Positions 34,469 through 46,555 of a DNA stretch of 64,000 bases are shown one piece after another. How positions within the stretch are numbered: the first letter of the stretch is position 1; the number at the start of each line of letters is the position of its first letter. This stretch comes from Mercenaria mercenaria. Lineage: Eukaryota > Mollusca > Bivalvia > Venerida > Veneridae. The position numbers and the translations under genes were made by a program. Where the stretch lies: assembly GCF_021730395.1 (NCBI RefSeq), contig NC_069374.1, positions 60,284,501 through 60,348,500 of the forward strand. The letters are read 5' to 3'. The notes under the pieces were generated by a model, which was not told the origin of the DNA, ran no database searches, and worked only from the letters and a program-made list of their open reading frames with translations.

Positions 34469-35493
34469 TAGCTCACCTGAGCCAAAGCTTTTTTGATCGC
34501 TCAATGTCCGTCGTGCATCGTCCCTCCGTCAACATTTTTCTAAAAAAATCTTGAAAACCACTGGGCAGAATTACACCAAACTTCACAGGAATGATCCTTG
34601 GGTAGCCCCCTTTCAAAATTATTCAAAGAATTTAATTCCATGCAGAACTTTGGTTGCCAACCAAAAGGAAAAATATTAAAAGTCTTCTTGTCCAAAACCG
34701 CAAGGTGTAGAACCTTGATATTTGGCATTTGACATGTTCTTATGGTCCTCTATCAAGATGATTCAAATTGTGCCCCAGGGGTCACAAGTTTTACATAGAC
34801 TTTTATAGTAAAAACTTCAAAAATCTTCTTGTCTAAATCAACAAGACCTAGGCCTTTGATATTTTGTATGTAGCATTGCCTTGTGGTCCTCTACCAAAAT
34901 TGTTCAAATTATGCCCCTGGGGTGAACAGAGGCCCTGTCCCGGGGGGTTTGAAGTTTTACATAGAATCATATGGAAAAAAAACTTTAAAAATCTTCTTGC
35001 CTGAAACTGCAAGGCCTGGGCTTTTGGTATTAAGTATGTTGCCTTTCCTAGTGTTTCAAAATTTTTCAAATTATATCCCTGGGGTGAAAAGAGGCCCTGC
35101 CCTGGGGGTACCAAGTTTAAGATAGACTTATATAGGAAAAAAAGATCTTCTTGTCTGAAAGTTCAAGGCCTAGGCCTTTGATATTTGGTTTGTAGCACTG
35201 CCTGGAGGATCTCTAAAATGTTTGTTCAAATTATGCCCCTGGGGTAAAATACTTCAAAAATTATCAGATCATATTTCCTAGACTGTTTGATTATAATTAC
35301 CCCCTGACCCCAAACGATAAGGGACCATTTGACTATGACCTTGACCTACTGACCTACTTTCCGATCTTAAAACTGACTTTCAGTTACCATGAATATGAAC
35401 CTACTGTCTTGATAATTTATCTTCAGCTTCCCTTTGAAACATGTAGCTCATATTACTCAGGTGAGTGATCCAGGGTCATCATGACGTTCTTGT
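34469..35493 (+). mobile_element. Array element, family A variant
   Basis: Left TAGCTCACCTGAGCCAAAGC, GTCCGTCGTGCATCGTCC; units with AATCTTCTTGTCTGAAA and GCCTAGGCCTTTGATATTTG; right CAGGTGAGTGATCCAGGG, hairpin, TTCTTGT. Confidence 0.8.
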
Positions 35494-35711
35494 CTATATT
35501 ATAGTCATTACTAAGTACAGGTATTAATTAAAGAGTTTCTATATTTTTGTTATGTGTTAACTTTACAAATGTTGCAAGCAGTTGTTAATAACTATGCAAT
35601 TGTATAACAAATTACATTTATTTATTGGATGTGTTATTTATTTCTATACTTTATAGAATTCATTTTTAAAGCTTTTTTCCCCCTGGATATTTTTTTGTTT
35701 TGATCCATTTT

Positions 35712-36172
35712 TAGCTTGACTATACGAAGTATGGAGGGCTGTCCTACTCGACCTGATGTCTGCATCCTTCTGCATCCGCACCTTGGTTAAAGTTTGATAC
35801 ACTTTCTTTTTATATTTGTAATTACTTGATGGATTTGTTTCAAACTAAAAGTAGTTGTTCCACATCATCTACAGCATCACATGACACTAGGCCCATAACT
35901 CTGGTACCAATTTTTAATGAATTATCTCCCATTTACCTAGAATTTCAGGTTAAAGTTTTGATGCACTTTCACTCTGTCTCAGTTATTACTAAATGGATTT
36001 TGTTTAAACTTATAATAGTTGTTTAACGTCATCATTCATGACACAAGGGCCATAAACTTGCACCAGTATTTCATGAATTATTCCCCCTTTTTACTTAAAG
36101 AGTTCCAAGTTAAAATTTTCATTCACTTTCACTCTATCTCAGTTATCACTAAACGGATTTGATTCAAAAGTA
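35712..36172 (+). mobile_element. 5' part of a family B array element
   Basis: TTAGCTTGACTATACGAAGT, then GTCCTACTCGACC and three units with AAGTTTTGATGCACTTTCAC and CACTAGGCCCATAACTCTGG. No 3' hairpin follows, so truncated. 36173-36460 holds nothing I recognise. Confidence 0.65.
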
Positions 36173-36467
36173 CGAGTGTAGAACACCTCACTCCTCAGAA
36201 ACCCCCATCCAACCCCCTGATCTCCGGCTGCGGTCACCAGCTCTTTTACAACCACTTTGGATATAACTGGAGAAAAAATCTTAAGTAGGATCGTTTCCGC
36301 CTTTGTCAATTTTAGCATGAGGGTCTTTTTAGGTGTGTATGTGAAGGTAGGGACTACAGCAAATGGGATTTATCTGTTACCCACCTGAAAATCATTAGTT
36401 TTAATTTTTTAAATCCATGAAAGGAAATGAATTGTCAACTTCAAACTACGCTTAATTAAATAGAGGA

Positions 36468-36575
36468 TACTTTTTTTATTTCATCGAATAAGCTTCGAAA
36501 ATAGTATCCTCGCGAATGGCGAAGCCACGAGTGAGAATACTATTTTGGAAGCTCGCAGTCAATGAAATAAAACTA
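36468..36575. repeat. Foldback MITE-like element
   Basis: TTTTTTTATTTCATCGAATA and AAAATAGTATCCTCGC on the left pair with GAGAATACTATTTT and CAATGAAATAAAA on the right, around AATGGCGAAGCCAC. Confidence 0.6.
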
Positions 36576-36866
36576 CATTTTATACAAAAAACAAACAAAT
36601 TTTCTTTTTATTTTATGCTTTTCCGCAACAATAAGACAAATAAATTGGCACTTTTCATCTTGTTCGATTAAATGTTTCCCACTGTACGGACCAAAGCACA
36701 AGTGATCAAATACCAATACGCAAATAAATATATGCCAAAAATATATCGGCAACAAAGATACTTGCTAGGAATATTTCCCACCAAAACCCATGATTAATTC
36801 ATCTCTTTTTATATGGTTGTGTAGGACTTGAGTTTAGTTTTTATTCGTTTTCGAATAGTCATAATT

Positions 36867-38409
36867 ATGTCTCCCCACTGTCCGTCCGTCCGTCCGGCTG
36901 TACGTCACACTTGATTTCTGGGCAATAACTGGAGAGCCATTTGACCTAGAACCTTCAAACTTAATAGGATGGTAGGGCTTATGGATAGACGGCTGCTATT
37001 GTTTTTGGGGTCACTCCATCGAAGGTCAAGGTCACAGGGGCCTGAACATGGAAAACCATTTCCGACCAATAACTTGAGAACCACTTGACCAAGAACGTTG
37101 GGACTTCATAGGATGACTGGACATGCAGAGTAGATGACCCCTATTGTTTTTGGGGTCACTTTGTTAAGGTCAAGGTCACAGGGGCCGGAACATGGAAAAC
37201 CATTTCCGGTCAATAACATGAAAACCTTTTGACCCAGATTGTTGAAACTTCATAGGATGGTTGGATATGCAGAGTAGATGACCCCGTATGATTTTGTGGT
37301 CACTCTATTAAAGGTCAAGGTCACAGCGGACAGAACATGGAAAACCATTTTCGGTCAATAATTTGAGAACTGTTTGACCTAGAACCTTCAAACTTCATAG
37401 TACTTACAGTGTAGATGATCCCTAATGTTTTTTAGGTCACTCAATCAAAGGTCAATGTCACAGAGGGCTGAACATAGAAAACACTTTCCAATAAATAAGA
37501 TGAGAACCACTTGACCCAGAATGTTGAAACTTAATAGGATGATTGGCCATGCAGAGTAGATGACCCCTATTGATTTTTGGGTTACTGTGTTAAAGGTCAA
37601 GGTCACAGGGACTTGAACATGGAAAGCCATTTCTGATCAATAACTTGAGAACCACTTGATCCAGAATGTTGAAACTTCATAGGATGATTGGACATGCAGA
37701 GTAGATGACCCCTGTTGTTTTTGGATCTCTCTGTTAAAAGGTCGAAGTCACAGGGGCTTGAACATGGACAACCATTTTCGATCAATAACTTTAGAACCAC
37801 TTGACCCAGAATGTTGAAACCTCATAGGATCATTGGATATGCAGAGTAGATGACCCTTATTGATTTTGGGGTCACTTTGTTAAGGGTCAAGGTCACAGCA
37901 GACAGAACATGGAAATCCATTTCCGGTCAATAGCTTAGGAACTGTATGTTCTAGAACCTTCAAACTTCATAGGGTGATAGGAATTACAGAGTAGAAGACC
38001 CTGAATGTCTTTGGGGTCACTCCACCGAAGGCCAAGGCCACAGAGGGTTTAAGGTAGAAAACTCTTTCCAATCAATAACTTGAGAACCACTTGACCCAGA
38101 ACGTTGAAACTTATTTGGATGATTGGACATGCAGGGTAGATGACCACTACTGATTTTGAGGTCACTCGATCAAAGGTCAAGGTCAGGGGCCTGAACATGG
38201 AAAACTGTTTCCAATTCATAACTTGAGAACCACCAGGCACAAAATGTTGAAACTTAGTGGTATGATTGGACGTGCCAAGTAGATGATCCCTATTGCAGCC
38301 AACCATCAGATGAGTTTCTCTTTGACTTTCGCTCCTGTCCCCTATTGACTTCTTGCCTATACGACTATGCACTGGGGGAGGCGTGCTTTTTTACAAAAGC
38401 ATCTTCTAA
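36867..38409 (+). mobile_element. Array element, family C, copy 3
   Basis: Left ATGTCTCCCCACTG and (GTCC)n; about nine units of 140-150 bp (AAAGGTCAAGGTCACAGGGG); right CACTGGGGGAGGCGTGC, hairpin GCTTTTTTACAAAAGC, TCTAAG. More diverged than copies 1 and 2. Confidence 0.82.
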
Positions 38410-40107
38410 GTTTCCATGATAAGTTATGGTTGTACAATACGTTTTCACTGAAAGCTAAATACCTATTCCAGCGAGGAAATTCAATAAATAAGAAATGGCT
38501 GAAAGAACAGATGATATTTTTCATTAAAAATGAAAATGCCGGACATAATGAACAAGGCTATAAAATCCCATTACACTAATGTTCGAGTATTCATACTAGG
38601 CGTAATAGGACACTAGCATTTTTTTCTTCGGTTTTACACCACATGTGCCTAAATTTCATGTAATTTTTATAAGATTATTCTTTTATAAATATTTTGTCGA
38701 TTTATACAAATACGCCTTTTTATTGCTCAAAAGTCGTGGAATGTATTCTTATTCAAGATATTCAAGGAAAACTGTAATGTGATAAGCTCAATTGTTATTG
38801 ATATTTATTGGCAGTTATTAATGATATATCTCTTGCCATTTACAGATGCCATCTGATTAAATGTATTCAGTTAGTGTAGTGTGAGTAAATATTACATGAC
38901 AATATGTGTATTTCTAAGAAAATATATTGCTAAACTCCTTGTATAAATCGGTCCTGTTGATCCATATAGTTTGTGCTATATGACAGGTCTCAAATTAACC
39001 TAACGTAAATACTTGAGAAAAAACATGCCGTGAAAAGCATGCCATTAAACAATTAAGGAGTTTAATAAACATGGTCTACACAGTCATTCAAACGCACTAG
39101 TGATATCAAAGAATTAATTGCTGCTATTCTGAGCGTTAAGACTGGTTTAACAAATTAGAACTTGTAGTTGCAAATCCATTAGATGATTCGCAACAAATTC
39201 AACTGTGGTATGTACTGATCTTAATTCACAAAACAAATAGTATTTAGGCCTAACATTGACATTTTTCAATAGTTTGGTACAAAAATAAGTTTGCTTTCCA
39301 TAAATGTGAGTAAAGTGATATTTTCAACATTTGAATAGAACAGCCATAAAGCCCACCCACTTTTAACTTTAATTCGCCTTCCGATAAAAATACTGTTCCT
39401 GCTTTTTATTTGAAATATCCTTAAATTCATGAAGAAATTTTATAGTCCTTGATTTTTTGTTAAATACAAATCATAGTGCATTTTAAAATGGCGTTCTCAT
39501 CTAACATCGTTAGAGAATATGTTCTTGAAGTCAGTTTGTAGTAACGTAAGTTACTGTTCAAATGTCATATTTGTCGGTTGTATCCGCTGTGTATAACTTT
39601 TCAAGGTCTTCGGTGGTTTCGTCCTGAAACAAGCAATCAGATTCTGACATACAATGGTGAAACGAAAAACATTAACATACAGATATATAAAACATCATTT
39701 TTACATCAAGATAGTTTATGCTAACCCTAGAGGAAGATTGTTGATTTTTTTATAAAACAATACTTTTCTTCCTTCAACAACATACCGCAGAACAGAAAAA
39801 TAAAAGGATTTTGTATATGCGCTGGAGGACTATAGTTTATTTATAAGCAATTTTTTTTTGGAAATATATTTCATTTAGATATGTTATCAATTAAGAAGAT
39901 ATTTTTAAGGTAAATGTGTATAACGTACAAGGTTTACATCTTTCTTTTTCCTTTCGCAAAACGTAATTCTTGACATTATGGACGCGTAAAATGTCCTCTC
40001 TTCGTATCCATAGCAACAGGGTGCTGGACAAACTGCAATGTTTCGGATCGCCTTTATTCCTTTCATACAGCACAAAAACTAAAAGTGAAAAGCAAATTCT
40101 GTAAATT
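38410..40107. other. AT-rich unique stretch
   Basis: No repeat family recognised. The only possible coding piece is the minus-strand candidate at 39558-39623. Open frames on either strand are short and lack coding character. Confidence 0.4.
39558..39623 (-). CDS. Candidate terminal exon of an unknown minus-strand gene
   Basis: On the minus strand GATTGCTTGTTTCAG is followed by 21 open codons and TGA: DETTEDLEKLYTADTTDKYD then Ile. The acidic, hydrophilic tail and the good acceptor look exon-like. No upstream exon with a compatible donor was found, so this may be chance. Function unknown. Confidence 0.2.
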   Translation of the reverse strand, partial: DETTEDLEKLYTADTTDKYDI

Positions 40108-40730
40108 TATATCCTCCGTCGAAAAGGTGGTTTTGTGACTGAGGGGACAGTATTTTAAAAGATGTTAGATTTCCAAATATATTTGTGAGTTTTAGAACAA
40201 TTAGAGGGGAATAACTCTACAGTTACCGAACATATCATGATGAAAGATGTGCATACACCACTGCCCTGTTGTGATCAATATTTGTATTAATTTTCACGAA
40301 GATCTACCAATGGATTACTTCGTCATGCGGTACTTTATCGGTTGCAAAACAAAGGACAATAACTCTGAAATTACTGAAGTGATCCTTACAGAAAGTTTCG
40401 CTGGCACCACCGCCCTATACTAGTACTTTTTTTACATTTACCTAAAGTTTCATAAAGATCCATCAATAGGTGACGTTTACACACTAAAAAATCCCTCTTT
40501 TTACCAAATCAAGCGAAAATCTGCTTTCATTGGGTCAAAGTGGATAATACTATATTATGTGAGCAAAGGTCATATGCTAGTTAATAATTACGCAAGGTTT
40601 GGTGATTCTAGCTAAACTATTTTCAGAAAAGTTTGAATTATAAGCATTTTCAATTTTGGACGGACGCACGGGCGAACAAGCGGATGGACAACGCCAAATC
40701 TATATTCCTCCACCTTTGGCAGGGGATATT
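40108..40730 (-). mobile_element. Family J array element, reversed
   Basis: Left ATATCCTCCGTCGAAAAGG and right CCTCCACCTTTGGCAGGGGA show related inverted ends. Units with GGACAATAACTCTGAAATTA, then GGACGGACGCACGGGCG. Matches the piece at 27948 in the opposite direction. Confidence 0.5.
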
Positions 40731-42566
40731 AAAGAACGTAAACAAATTAAAGGTACATTAAGATGTCATAAAAGGCAGAATCATTTTAATGGCATTGTTG
40801 CTGTCATTTTTATACACTTTTATGAGCATAATTATTTAAGAATACTTATTGATGTCCATAGATAAACTGGAAACTACTGGTATTTTTTTAAAGATCAAAA
40901 ACGTGTTATTTACTTGATCGTCTGTCCGTATGTTTCCAATAAATCCAAATAGTAGGAAAACTGTTGACACTGGATACGATATCATTCTGGAAATAAAGAA
41001 ACTATAATTTTACTGTTGAAAACAGAAATAAAGGGTTTTCAGGATATCATTTTTGTTGGCAAAAGGGAGAAACAATTTTTTCTCTCAGGAAAACAGGACC
41101 TGAGAAACGGTGCGTAAACAATGTGGGTTTCCTATCATTTATCCTAGTCCTTATGAAACTTGTTCATTACTGAACTAGAAACAGAAATGAATCAGAATAG
41201 AATATGATAAATGCTGTACTCATTAGTAACTAAATACGAATCTCACAAAACGCAATACCGGAATAAATTTTCTTTCAGTTTGTCCAGACAGACTAAACGA
41301 ACCGTTGCCGTTTAATATATTTCCAATTTGTTCTGTTTCCGTTTGAATTGATTTGTTTTGTGTTCCAGACATGATGAATCAAAAGATCAGGCTTTCTTCT
41401 TTCAGAAAGCTTTCAGTCCATGAAAATATTCTACAATTACTTCACAACCTAATGGACGTCGTGATAAAGTATTTATTTTCTCATTAACTTATCGTATTCT
41501 CCTGTCAAACACTGAAAATTTTGAAAACGCGCAGTTTATATGATGCGATTAGTTTAAACATATTTATTTCGTAATGTACATTTAAGCATGACAACTGACA
41601 AGACTACACACAATAGGAAAAGGATTGGAACGATAGAATTAACTAAAACAGTTCCTCTCCTTACGGATAAATTACATACAATAATGGCAGACATTGAATA
41701 TACGATCTTAAATACATTACATTGAACTAAGCTGTTTTATTAAACATTGAAATTTTTGTAAATGGTGAAATTTGAAAAGTAGTGAGAAGAGTACGTAACG
41801 AATTTTAAGTGATGCGATTTTAGACCTATTATGTGCAACTTTGAAATCATTCATGCGAGAAATTCATTTTTTTAAATCTGCATTGAATTCCATGCATTAC
41901 GTTTGGTAAAACTGGTGAAAATCTGTTCTCTTACATTTGTAAACTGCAAGACTTGCAAAATTGAATGGCAGAATTTTGAATGGCAGCAAAACACGCCTGA
42001 GACGATTATACACCAACTTTAGAAATTTCGAAGAACTTTATTCAAAAAGGTTGATTTTAAATAAATTTTATATGTTTATGAACGATACAATACGTGTTGT
42101 TTGGCTCGACTATACGATGTATATAGAGGGATATCGTAATAACAACATCATAGCACTTTAAAGGCTTGACTTATTTTAAAAGTATAGCATTTATTCTGCA
42201 ACGCTGATTCGTGAACAGTATATAGCATATACATTCTGTATTTTGTGCAACCTGCGAAAAAATATAGTTGAACTTTGAATGACATTTGAGTGTTGCATAT
42301 ACATTCGTTTTAGCTATAAAGGCACAATTACATTTATAGGATTGGATCAATATATGGAATTAAAGTCCTGTTAAAAAATATGACTAAATATCAAAAGATC
42401 AAAATTAATTACATAGTTGGAAAATCTGTATTTTCAATGTCGCACATGAACGTATACTAGCAGAACCATAAAAGGGGCTGATAAAAAGAATGTATTTAAT
42501 AATATTATACTTTCTACCATGATAATAAAATACTCAAACCTACGCCAGATATTTGAGATAACCATT
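40731..42566. other. AT-rich unique stretch
   Basis: No gene, tRNA or repeat family recognised on either strand. Confidence 0.4.
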
Positions 42567-42807
42567 TGAGCCGCGCCATGAGAAAACCAACATAGTGCAT
42601 TTGCGACCAGCATGGATCCAAACTAGTCTGCGCATGGATCCGCGAAGTCTTGTCAGGATCCATGTTGTTCGCTAACGGTTTCCTTGATTACAACAGGCTT
42701 TGATAGCGAACAGCATGGATCCTGACCAGACTGCGCGGATGCGTAGGCTGGTCTGGATCCATGCTGGTCGCACACGTACTGTGTTGCTTTTCTCATGGAG
42801 CGACTCA
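42567..42807. mobile_element. Nested palindromic foldback element P, copy 2
   Basis: TGAGCCGCGCCATGAG at the left, CTCATGGAGCGACTCA at the right, arms AGCATGGATCC/GGATCCATGCT as in copy 1, with a small insertion in the left arm (extra GGATCC). Confidence 0.85.
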
Positions 42808-42999
42808 TTTCATTTCTTGAAATTGCCCATTTTTTAGTAAGTTTTATGTTCGTTACAAAAAAAAAAAAAAACTATCGCAGCCGCATTATAACCAAAGCAA
42901 AGATACAAAGCGTGTTTTTATCTCAAAAGTGTAAGAAAAAATGCTTCAATAAGACACAACATAGATATTATTACGGATGAATTTAATAAGATGACTACT

Positions 43000-43670
43000 T
43001 CATACTTCACAACTAATAACTTGAAATCATGAATTTCGCGATTCCATACATGACACTTTCTCGTGTTTTTTTGTAAGACATGTTAAATGATAAAGAAAGG
43101 AATTATTCAAGTTTAACTCCGCGATTTCAAACTTCATAGTTTGTTTATATTCTATAAAACGTGAAATCACGTAGTATGAGAGAATGAATTTCACGAATTC
43201 ACCCTCCACTACTACACCATTTCTAAAATTCCATGAAGTGTGATTCGTGAAGTTTGTAATCCTGAACACCACGACTTCCAGATTTCTGAAACTTTATAAT
43301 ACTTGAAACGATGAATCATAAAATAATGATCTTTACGATTTCACAATTCATGGTTTATAAAATTCCATTAAAATGTGAAATAATTAACTTCAAGTTTTCA
43401 CACCCCTTGATTTCTAAACTTTCTCAACGTGTGAAATCGGGAAATTGTGATTTTCAAACTTCATAAAACATGAACTCGTGGAGTATGAAGTCATAGACTA
43501 AACGATTTCACATTTTTTTTTATTTTAGAAATTGTGAAGTTCATTATTTCATAGTTCATTTCATGTTTATTGGAAAATAAATCGTGAAATTGTTAAGTGT
43601 AAAATTGTGAAATTCATGATGTCACACTTCACAATGTCAAGTTCTTAATTGTGAAGTGTAAAGCCATGAA
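43000..43670. repeat. Quasi-palindromic GTGAAATC/GAAGTT low-complexity region
   Basis: Built from reshuffled words such as GTGAAATCACG, GTGAAGTTTG, TTCACAATTTC and ACTTCACAA in both orientations. The left edge ACTTCACAACTAATAACTTG resembles the complement of the right edge CAAGTTCTTAATTGTGAAG. No coding. Confidence 0.55.
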
Positions 43671-44369
43671 GGCAGCGCTGGTGTTTCGTACATACCATGA
43701 AATAATTTGATTACCATTTAATGCCTCTAACCTACGAAAACTTCTGACAAAAGGCACGTTGAAACTGTATTTTCTGAACCCTTAAAGCTTCACAGAGTTA
43801 ATCAGTACCTTTTTAATGCAATACAGAAAGGAAGCTCCGTGTATAATAGCTAAAGACACCCACAAGCAGATTTTATTTTTTTGGAATTCTTCTCCAGTAA
43901 TAAATTTCATTTCCATTAATTCTAAAATAATTGTGTTTAATAAGATTATGGCGATATCATGCCTGACTTTCTATCAAATTAGGAGGAATTTAATTAAAGA
44001 GAATTAAATTAAATGACAAATGTTATAAAATCAAAAAATTTAATGTCTTAAATTTAGAGCTAAAATGAAGAATGAAATCTACTAGAAGACCTTTTCATAT
44101 CTCCGAATACAAAGCAGACACTGTTTCATTGAATCAAATTATACAAGCTTCTGTCGGTTCAAAAGCGCATCCATCGTGCAGGTCTTAACGACGTTATATA
44201 AAATGTATCTTGGTTCATGTTTATAACCTCATCGCCAAGTTCATGGAACAGAAATATTAAGAACAGCAGAAGAATTGATTATAGCCTAATTCAATGCAAC
44301 ATACTTGCATTTACATTACGGGCTTTAGCCATAATGAGTACTGAATTGAGATTTCGGGTGATATCTGCA

Positions 44370-44405
44370 TAATGATAAAATTAATAATAATAATAATAAT
44401 AAATA
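44370..44405. repeat. (ATA)n microsatellite
   Basis: Seven or so ATA/ATT triplets in a row within unique sequence. Confidence 0.85.
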
Positions 44406-44786
44406 TAGTAATAATGATGCTGATGATGATGGTATATTCAAAACATGCAGGCCACGATATAGCACGCGTAACTGACGTCCAAGCAAAGCATGATGAATGG
44501 TGCATTCTATAGGTGGAAAATGCCGAAATCGCGTTTGAAGACTGCATTTTAAAAAATATTAAAAACCTAGGTCTAGATTTTTCGCAAAATGTTCGTCTTA
44601 AAGAAAATCTAAAAAAAATATAGAATTGGAATATCTTTGATATTCAACGAGGCGTTATTTTGATATTAATTAAACGCAATATAGCAAAACTACAAAATAA
44701 TTTTCATCTTTGTTGATTAACACTTTTAACAAAATTAATTGTAATCAAAACACTGTATGTGAATTCTTATGAAGGTACAAACCTGT

Positions 44787-45046
44787 CTTAATTTCAAGAA
44801 GGTAGAAGTCAGCCGCTGGACGATATTCCCTCAGTTTATAAGTCCAGATTTATTGAAATGCTGATAGATCTAGATCTTTCCTTTTTACTGTCAATTTTAG
44901 CGTTATTTGTAATAATTCCAGCAGTCACGTATGATAGTAGTGGTTTAACGACAATTCTAAAACTATACGCCCCCACTGCGCAAGTACGTTTTATTTTTCT
45001 AATCCCGTCTGTATTGATTTCAATTCATAACCTTCTAAAGAGGTAA
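44787..45046 (+). other. Unassigned open frame with exon-like start
   Basis: An open stretch of about 86 codons after a TAA, passing an acceptor-like TTAATTTCAAG. It reads EGRSQPLDDIPSVYKSRFIE, then a hydrophobic run (FLLSILALFVIIPAV), and ends NLLKR at AAGAG|GTAATG, which could be a donor or simply the TAA stop. No family recognised. It could be a lone exon or a chance frame. Confidence 0.18.
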
Positions 45047-45336
45047 TGTATCTAATAATTAGATATTACTCACGGTTTCTAACAGTTTCGGTACACGGCT
45101 CGGTTCGGGTTTTGACCACATGACTTTCTAAGTCATAATTTTCTTGCCATTGAAGAGAGACAGAAATTATGCGACTGGGTGTTCTTCATGTTTTTTTTTT
45201 CTGTGGAAATGGCGATATTTGATATATAAGATAAAGCAGGTTTGTGAACACAATAAAAACATGTCAACAAAAATATATTCCTTTTTTTTCGAGCATTTGA
45301 TGACGTGGACGTTCAACCGTAAGTCGAACATCGGTG

Positions 45337-45489
45337 AAAATGATCCACTATCTCTGTGCACTGGATGAACCCTGCATCCTCACCTCCACCCAGGACTTAG
45401 TGAACATTCAGCCATAAATCGATGATCAGCGAAAATACCTAAAATGACCCACTATCTCTGTGCATTTGATGAACCCTGCATCCTCACCC
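45337..45489 (+). repeat. Local direct repeat, about 48 bp, 104 bp apart
   Basis: CCACTATCTCTGTGCA and GATGAACCCTGCATCCTCAC occur twice (45345 and 45449 regions) with few differences. Confidence 0.75.
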
Positions 45490-45584
45490 CCCACCCCCGG
45501 ACCTTCCCCCAGAACGTAACTTAGAATGCACTGGAGGAAATATGCAGTACTTAACGATGTTGACCTTCATTATAATTATTATTA

Positions 45585-45700
45585 TTATACCAGTATATCT
45601 TATTATACCAGATTTATATAGCGCCCTTTTCATGATAAACACGTTCAAATGGCTACGCAGCAACACAGGGCGCGAAATAAATCCTCTTCTAGTACAGACA
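45585..45700 (+). repeat. Dispersed repeat fragment (TATATAGCGCCCTTTTC)
   Basis: ATTTATATAGCGCCCTTTTC followed by CACGTTCAAA and GGGCGCGAAATAAATCC is a motif I remember as repeated in marine invertebrate genomes. No second copy here. Confidence 0.35.
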
Positions 45701-45994
45701 CAGAGAACAAGTACAGACCCCTTCAGTTGCCGAGATCCTAGCGGATACCGGAGTGCAGTTTTGTCAGTGACAAGTGACTGGATTTGTCGACAGGTGATTA
45801 GAGTATACCTCATGACAGTCATCTGTCATTTTGGTTTAAGATCACGACCGGATAGGTACCGTTCATGTTTCACCTGTTGTAAGTGACCTAGACAGGCAGG
45901 TGCTCATTTAGGCTACCGGCGACAGTGACTCCATATGGTACAAGGTACCAAAATGCTACAGTGTTTTGCTTGTACAAAGCGTGTTAAAAAGGTG

Positions 45995-46261
45995 ATTTTT
46001 TGTGTGGTTTAATGTCGCACCGGCATTTATAGGCCATATGGCGACTTCCAGCTTTGATGATGGAGGAAGACCCCCAGTGCCCCTCAGTGCAGTATTTTAT
46101 CAGAAGCGGGCACCTGGGTAGAACCATCGACCTTCCGTAAGCCAGCTGGATGTCTTCCTCACATGAAGAGATCAGCGCCCCAAGTGAGGCTCGAACTTAC
46201 ATCGATATGGGGCAAGTGATTTGAAGTCAGGGGCATTAACCACTCGGCCAAGGAGGCTCCT
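45995..46261 (-). mobile_element. tRNA-derived SINE (bivalve Rudi/Meta-like), copy 2
   Basis: Minus-strand head GGAGCCTCCTTGGCCGAGTG, B-box-like TAAGTTCGAGCCTC, body TTCCTCCATCATCAAAGCTG, CGCCATATGGCCTATAAATG and tail GGTGCGACATTAAACC. About 80 per cent like the copy at 1740-1982 by eye. Confidence 0.78.
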
Positions 46262-46319
46262 GTTAAAAATGTGAATTCGGTTTGTTAAGGAACATGGAAG
46301 GAAGCGGATTTTGGTATAC

Positions 46320-46555
46320 GAGCCGCGCCATGAGAAAACCAACATAGTGGCTTTGCGACCAGCATGGATCCAGACCAGCCTGCGCATCCGCGCAGTCTGG
46401 TCAGGATCCATGCTGTTCGCTAACAGTTTCTCTGATTGCAATAGACTTTGAAAGCGAACAGCATGGATCCTGACCAGACTGCGCGGATGCGCAGGCTGGT
46501 CTGGATCCATGCTGGTCGCAAACCCACTATGTTGGTTTTCTCATGGCACGATTCA
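46320..46555. mobile_element. Nested palindromic foldback element P, copy 3
   Basis: The best preserved copy: GAGCCGCGCCATGAGAAAAC at the left, GTTTTCTCATGGCACGATTC at the right. Both arms are internal hairpins on AGCATGGATCC. Flanked by TATA on both sides, possibly the target site. Confidence 0.88.

Noticed and set aside
44858-45046. Calling the frame MLIDLDLSFLLSILAL... a small membrane protein gene
   Set aside because: No leader, no partner and no known family; listed only as an unassigned open frame.
45484-45886. Overlapping 112- and 114-codon frames on opposite strands
   Set aside because: Includes an ATT-rich microsatellite and a dispersed repeat fragment; antisense overlap and low complexity point to chance.
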